18,208 bases of DNA from an uncultured Alphaproteobacteria bacterium (GTDB lineage Bacteria; Pseudomonadota; Alphaproteobacteria; Rs-D84), in NCBI GenBank assembly GCA_947589625.1, contig CANQCM010000008.1, forward strand, positions 1 to 18,208, given 5' to 3'. Below the pieces are notes generated by a model that did no database searches, was not told the DNA's origin, and saw nothing but the letters and a program-made list of their open reading frames with translations. Position 1 is the stretch's first letter. Every line of letters begins with the position of its first letter. Positions 13,940 to 18,208 of the stretch are shown here, one piece after another. The position numbers and the translations under genes were made by a program.

Positions 13940-15499
13940 ATGTGGAAAAAATTGGCAATTATTTTTGTGGCTGTGTTTGGTGTGTTGTTGGCGGTGCCGA
14001 CAATGTCGCCGAAATTGGCACCGTATTTTCCATCGTGGATTAAGCCTGTGCCACTGGGACTGGACTTAAAGGGCGGTGCGCAATTGTTATTAGAAGTTGA
14101 CACCAATGCGATGTTTCATGATAAAACTGTGCAATTATATGACGAAACACGCAGTGCGCTGATTGACCGTGCCAAAGGTGTAATTCGGTTTGCTAATCTG
14201 CGCAGTAATGATGGTGTGGTGTCTTTAACAGTGCGCGATAGTGATGATGTGTCGCGTGCCAAGGGTCGCCTGCGCAGTACTTTTGGCGATACGGTTGATA
14301 TATCATCAGACGGCAATACAATTACATTGTCTTATTCTGAAAAACAAAAATCTGAAATGGTTCAAGACGCGCTGGCGCGCAGTATTGAAATTGTACGTCG
14401 GCGTATTGATGCGCTGGGGACAAAAGAGCCGTCTATTCAATCGCAGGGCGGAAAATATATTTTAATTCAGTTGCCTGGGGTTGACAATCCAGAACACATC
14501 AAAGAACTTATTGGGCAAACGGCAAAAATGACATTTCATTTAGTAAATGAAAATGTATCTGCGGAACAAATGACATCAGGTCATGCGCCCAGCGGTACAG
14601 AATTTATGCCTATGCTAGAAGCGCCAGAACAAAAGATTCCTGTGTATTCACGGGTAGAGGTTTCTGGTGAAAATTTGAAAGATTCACAAGCGGACTTTGA
14701 TCAAAATAATATGCCAGTGGTTACAACTGTGTTTGATACCACGGGTGCGCGTAAATTTGCAAAATTGACCAGCGAACATGTAAACGAACGGTTTGCAATT
14801 GTTCTTGACGGCAAGGTTTTGTCTGCACCTGTGATTCGTGAACCGATTGCAGGCGGTCGTGGTCAGATTTCTGGGGGCTTTACATTACAAGGCGCAAAAG
14901 ATTTGGCGGTGCTGTTGCGCAGTGGTGCATTGCCTGCGCCATTGCAAGTTATTGAAGAACGTACCGTTGGTGCCGGCCTTGGTGCAGACGCGATAGAGCA
15001 GGGAAAAATAGGCTGTGTCGTCGGTGTGATATTGATTATTATATTTATGATATTCCTGTATGGCGCGTTTGGTGTAATTGCAGATTTGGTATTGTTGGTC
15101 AATTTGGCAATGATTATTGGTGTGTCTGCATTGTTTGGTGCAACTTTGACATTACCAGGTATCGCGGGTATCGTTTTAACATTAGGTATGGCGGTTGATG
15201 CGAACATATTGCCGTTTGAAAGAATTCGTGACGAAGTGCGCGCCGGGGTGCCAACATTGCGCGCGGTTGATATGGGCTTTACCCGTTCTAATAAAACAGT
15301 TATGGACGGTAATTTAACCAATTTGATTTGCGCGTTGATATTGTTCCAATTTGGTGCAGGCCCAATTCGTGGTTTTGCAGTAACATTGTCTATTGGTGTT
15401 ATTACGACATTGTTCACATGCTTGATGTTGGGACGGGTGCTGATTGATTGGTATATGAACGGCAAAAATAAAAAAATTGGTTTTATTAAAATGAAATAA
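13940..15499 (+). CDS. secD: Protein translocase subunit SecD
   Basis: The product is 519 residues from ATG 13940, with AAAGGG eight bases upstream; an in-frame TTG six bases earlier is less likely. A first membrane helix (about 4-22) precedes the family segment LGLDLKGGAQLLLEVD (39-54), then a large periplasmic P1 domain and five C-terminal membrane helices. The helix 4 signature is GMAVDANILPFERIRDE from residue 416, with Asp420 expected to take part in proton flow. SecD and SecF use the proton gradient to pull exported proteins into the periplasm. PFERI replaces the common IFERI, a minor change. Eleven bases separate it from secF. Confidence 0.97.
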   Translation: MWKKLAIIFVAVFGVLLAVPTMSPKLAPYFPSWIKPVPLGLDLKGGAQLLLEVDTNAMFHDKTVQLYDETRSALIDRAKGVIRFANLRSNDGVVSLTVRDSDDVSRAKGRLRSTFGDTVDISSDGNTITLSYSEKQKSEMVQDALARSIEIVRRRIDALGTKEPSIQSQGGKYILIQLPGVDNPEHIKELIGQTAKMTFHLVNENVSAEQMTSGHAPSGTEFMPMLEAPEQKIPVYSRVEVSGENLKDSQADFDQNNMPVVTTVFDTTGARKFAKLTSEHVNERFAIVLDGKVLSAPVIREPIAGGRGQISGGFTLQGAKDLAVLLRSGALPAPLQVIEERTVGAGLGADAIEQGKIGCVVGVILIIIFMIFLYGAFGVIADLVLLVNLAMIIGVSALFGATLTLPGIAGIVLTLGMAVDANILPFERIRDEVRAGVPTLRAVDMGFTRSNKTVMDGNLTNLICALILFQFGAGPIRGFAVTLSIGVITTLFTCLMLGRVLIDWYMNGKNKKIGFIKMK

Positions 15500-15510
15500 G
15501 GGATTTAGAA

Positions 15511-16374
15511 ATGAAATTACATTTTATGAAATATCGGAAAATTTCGTACTGGATTTCAGGTCTGTTGGTGGCGTTAAGTATTTTTTCACTTTGCACACGT
15601 GGGCTGAATTATGGAATTGATTTCGCCGGCGGTATTTCTATGGAGGTTAAACCCACAACTGCGGATTATACCATTGATAAAATGCGTCATGACTTGGCGG
15701 CATTTAGCCCAGAATTACAAATGGTTGACGGTAATTCTATATTGGTGCGTGTAGGCCTGCCAAAAGGTGCGACCGATGCGCAACAAAATGAACGCGTACG
15801 CGAAATCAAAGATATTCTGGGAAACAAGGTTGAATATTCCCAAGTTCAAATTGTTGGCCCTAAAATTGGTGGCGAACTGGTGCGCGGTGGTATCTTGGCA
15901 ATTTTGGTGTCATTTATATTGATGAGTGTTTATATCTGGATTCGGTATCGTGGCGGATATGCAGTTGGATCATTCGTATCGTTGGTATTGGACTTTATTT
16001 TGATGTTCGGATTCTTTTCGGTTATGGGTCTAGAATTTAACCAAACATCAATTGCGGTTATTTTGATGGGTATTGGTTATTCTATTAATGACAAGGTTGT
16101 GAACTATGACCGGATTGATGAAAATATTAAGCGCTATCACAAAATGCCAATGGACGATTTGATTGATTTGTCTGTTAATGAAATGTTGCGTCGTACTTTG
16201 ATGACCAGTATTTCAACACTGTTGGCAATGGTTGGGTTATATATATTTGGTGGTGTAATGTTGCAAGAATTCGCAATCGCAATGTCGTTTGCAATCGTTA
16301 TGGGTACTGCCACCAGTATTTATATATCTAATGTTATTTTGTATCATTTTGATTTGCGTGATACAAAATATTAA
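15511..16374 (+). CDS. secF: Protein translocase subunit SecF
   Basis: The product is 287 residues, with AAGGGA seven bases before the ATG. Family landmarks are GIDFAGG (35-41), VGPKIGGEL (115-123) and GYSINDKVVNYDRIDEN (189-205), followed by LRRTLMTSISTLLAM and LYIFGG. Six membrane segments are expected: one N-terminal, five after the P4 domain. Together with SecD it forms a proton-driven motor for protein export. In the fourth-helix signature the residue after the conserved Asp194 is Lys195, where relatives usually have Thr or Ser, and Asp203 stands where Arg is common. These may be lineage variants. A secreted S41-like gene follows after 28 bases. Confidence 0.96.
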   Translation: MKLHFMKYRKISYWISGLLVALSIFSLCTRGLNYGIDFAGGISMEVKPTTADYTIDKMRHDLAAFSPELQMVDGNSILVRVGLPKGATDAQQNERVREIKDILGNKVEYSQVQIVGPKIGGELVRGGILAILVSFILMSVYIWIRYRGGYAVGSFVSLVLDFILMFGFFSVMGLEFNQTSIAVILMGIGYSINDKVVNYDRIDENIKRYHKMPMDDLIDLSVNEMLRRTLMTSISTLLAMVGLYIFGGVMLQEFAIAMSFAIVMGTATSIYISNVILYHFDLRDTKY

Positions 16375-16402
16375 AAATATGGCTGACAACGGGGGGATTA
16401 AA

Positions 16403-17911
16403 ATGAATATAAAAACATTATTATTATGTTCATCACTGGCATTTATTGCCAGCCCTGTGTTCGCGGCAGACAGCCTGTTTTTTGAAGACGAAATGATTCA
16501 AGACGGCATAAATGTTGTCCAGACATCAAATACTTTTGCAGAAATTTATGAAAAATTAGACGGCATAAAATGGGCTGGCAAAGATATAAATGTTGCGATT
16601 GAAAGTCTGGAAGGACTGCATACAGATGCGCATATTGCCGCCACTGATGAACGTGTGGTTTTGGTGTGGCGCGATTCAATTATTGCAAACTATCCGCGTC
16701 CTAAACCGCGTGATTGGCACGGGTTCGGCGAAATAACAACTGCGTTAGTATTGAAAATGCGCGCCCAAGATGCCACATTGCATGCAGCAAATGCAAATCA
16801 GATTTATCAAATGGTTGTTGATACATTGACGCGCGGAATTGATGAAAACGGTCGGTATATTTATTCGCGCGAGGCTGAAATTACCGAAGACGGGCGCATT
16901 TTAACCAGTGTTGGACTGGAAGGTATACGTGACGCGCGCGGTAATTATCGGGTTGACGGCGTGTACAAGGGTTCGCCTGCAGATACGGCTGGTATCAATA
17001 TGGGCGATTTAATCGTTCAAATAAATGGTGTTCCGACCAGTAAAATGTCTGACGCCGAATTGCATGCCGCCATCAGTGGATTTAATTCTGGAACATCAAA
17101 AATAAAATTGCTGACCCCAGCAGGTCAAAAAGATGTGGTATTGCGGCGCGCAACAATTGTGATTGCAGATGCAGATGTTGTTCACCGCAGCGACCCAGAT
17201 ACAGGCGATATTCTGGAAATTGTTATTCACAAGGTTTCAGATGACGCGGTTGCCATTGTGAACGAGGCATTAAATAAATATGTTGATTTGTCGGGCATTA
17301 TTTTGGATTTGCGTGCGGCGTCTGGCGATAACGAACGGTCGGCGGCAAAGTTAGCAGGTTTATTTGTTGGGCAAACACCAGTTATGCGTGTGGTGCAAAC
17401 TGCGCTGGACGAGATAGAAGTTATTCCTGGGGCAAATGCAATTACAAATGTGCCTGTGGTAGTGTTGGTGTCTAATATGACGCGTGGTACAGCCGAAGCA
17501 GTTGCAGCAGCATTTTATGAAAATGCGCGTGGTGTGTTGGTGGGTACACCGACCGCAGGGGCGGCCCGAATTGCAACGCGGTTGAATCTGAATAATGGTG
17601 GCGCGTTGGAATTATTGAACAAGGTTATTAAAACAGGGACTGGTCGTACGATTGATGGGCGCGGAATTTACCCGATTGTGTGTTTGTCTAATATACGGTC
17701 GTCATCACAACAAAATGCGTTTTTCTTGAATGTGATAAATAATGATTTTCGTGCGCATGATTATAACAAAGACGAAAATGTTAAACCATCAGATATTCGT
17801 CGCGGTTGTCCCACAATTACCAGTGGCGCAGACGAAGACGCGTTGTCTGCAGCGGTGTCTGTTAAAATTCTGACAGATAAAAAAGTTTATAAAAAATTGA
17901 TTGCGGAATAA
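16403..17911 (+). CDS. Secreted PDZ/S41-family protein, probably without protease activity
   Basis: I chose ATG 16403 because GGGGGGA lies five bases upstream and it opens a Sec signal peptide, MNIKTLLLCSSLAFIASPVFA, with cleavage after residue 21. An earlier start would overlap secF. The product is 502 residues. A PDZ domain (about 171-237) contains YKGSPADTAGINMGDLIVQI. The tail-processing protease fold then follows, with SGIILDLRAASG, NVPVVVLVSNMTRG and TIDGRGIYP. Aligned by eye with E. coli Prc, the catalytic Ser falls on Gly362, with Thr363 next to it. The supporting Asp falls on Glu373, and the catalytic Lys of TFGKG falls on Ala387 in TAGAA. So it is probably a non-catalytic PDZ binding protein in the periplasm. 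It may be co-transcribed with secDF, 28 bases upstream. The family is secure, the inactivity inferred. Confidence 0.85.
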   Translation: MNIKTLLLCSSLAFIASPVFAADSLFFEDEMIQDGINVVQTSNTFAEIYEKLDGIKWAGKDINVAIESLEGLHTDAHIAATDERVVLVWRDSIIANYPRPKPRDWHGFGEITTALVLKMRAQDATLHAANANQIYQMVVDTLTRGIDENGRYIYSREAEITEDGRILTSVGLEGIRDARGNYRVDGVYKGSPADTAGINMGDLIVQINGVPTSKMSDAELHAAISGFNSGTSKIKLLTPAGQKDVVLRRATIVIADADVVHRSDPDTGDILEIVIHKVSDDAVAIVNEALNKYVDLSGIILDLRAASGDNERSAAKLAGLFVGQTPVMRVVQTALDEIEVIPGANAITNVPVVVLVSNMTRGTAEAVAAAFYENARGVLVGTPTAGAARIATRLNLNNGGALELLNKVIKTGTGRTIDGRGIYPIVCLSNIRSSSQQNAFFLNVINNDFRAHDYNKDENVKPSDIRRGCPTITSGADEDALSAAVSVKILTDKKVYKKLIAE

Positions 17912-17933
17912 TTTCTTATTAAAAGGGCGGAAA

Positions 17934-18208
17934 ATGTTTCTGACAAAAGATAATCAAATTAAATGGAAAAAATTAGCGTGGTTTGGATTTGTCACCGCTA
18001 TTCTGATTGCGTTGGGAATAAGTTATTATGACCAGCCGTTATATTTATTTTTGCGTCAATTTGATTGTCGCCTGTGGCGTATATTTGATGCAATTTTTGA
18101 TGCAAAAATCTGGTTTATTGTTGCATTTTCTTGTTATGCGGTATTTTGCGTAAAAAAACTAGTTATAACAAAATTAAAATATAGAAATAATAGAAATCGG
18201 TTTAGTTT
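17934..18208 (+). CDS. N-terminal part of a membrane protein, probably PAP2-type phosphatase
   Basis: The frame opens at ATG 17934, with AAAAGGGCGG just upstream, and runs without a stop to the window edge (91 codons). It begins MFLTKDNQIKWKKLAWFGF, continues with a membrane helix (about 15-31), then YYDQPLYLFLRQFDCRLWRIFDAIFDAKIW and a second helix at about 62-76, then a very basic stretch (KLVITKLKYRNNRNR). The helix, 'D.PLY.FLR.FD', helix order resembles the start of PAP2-superfamily lipid phosphatases, which act on undecaprenyl pyrophosphate or lipid A. The catalytic KxxxxxxRP and SGH motifs would lie beyond the window, so this is tentative. It follows the S41-like gene by 22 bases. Confidence 0.6.
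   Translation, partial: MFLTKDNQIKWKKLAWFGFVTAILIALGISYYDQPLYLFLRQFDCRLWRIFDAIFDAKIWFIVAFSCYAVFCVKKLVITKLKYRNNRNRFS

Noticed and set aside
14863..15465. 200-codon minus-strand frame opposite secD
   Set aside because: Low-complexity Asn/Ile/Thr/Pro translation, antisense to conserved SecD helices.
16289..16402. Upstream start of the S41-like protein inside secF
   Set aside because: It would overlap secF by 86 bases and mask a typical signal peptide; GGGGGGA precedes the later ATG.
1..18208. CRISPR array, tRNA or insertion sequence
   Set aside because: No regularly spaced repeats, cloverleaf-like segments, transposase or flanking terminal inverted repeats with target duplications were recognised.

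Overview
The window reads as AT-rich, gene-dense chromosome from an uncultured, probably host-associated alphaproteobacterium. Gene content suggests this: a J-domain protein with the Cys/His-rich N-terminus I associate with Alphaproteobacteria, a MutL carrying the endonuclease motif, the yajC-secD-secF order, and a secreted Cys-rich protein of a kind I associate with small-genome gut alphaproteobacteria. The lineage is inferred from remembered family resemblance, not from a search. TGA is used as a normal stop. No tRNA, rRNA, CRISPR array, prophage or insertion sequence was recognised.

Layout. (1) Positions 1-2524 hold a surface-glycan island: a truncated family 2 glycosyltransferase and an RgpF-like protein, translationally coupled on the minus strand, divergent from a family 61 glycosyltransferase that contains a G8 tract. 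(2) Positions 2525-3925 hold a promoter, a roughly 235-nt structured RNA ending in an intrinsic terminator, and then a secreted protein with 21 cysteines. This RNA leader is the least explained part of the window. (3) Positions 3923-7600 hold typA and serS on the minus strand with an unrecognised 146-aa gene between them on the plus strand. Two two-way terminators sit at the convergent gene ends. (4) Positions 7727-8632 hold trxB. (5) Positions 8640-11205 form a minus-strand operon: lptG, a 43-aa one-helix membrane protein, xerD and a J-domain gene, with ATGA overlaps at the last two junctions. (6) Positions 11311-13548 hold greA-mutL, divergent from lptG, with promoters that may share a palindromic TTGCAA -35 box. 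(7) Positions 13623-18208 hold yajC, secD and secF, then a secreted PDZ/S41 protein that seems to lack its catalytic Ser and Lys, then the start of a PAP2-like membrane phosphatase.

Most genes are housekeeping: translation, transcript cleavage, mismatch repair, chromosome dimer resolution, Sec export, LPS transport and thiol redox. The accessory interest lies in the glycan genes, the RNA leader with its Cys-rich protein, the small membrane protein and the apparent pseudoprotease. Cysteine content, Sec accessory genes and trxB all touch the exported or thiol proteome, but no functional link among them can be shown from this sequence.
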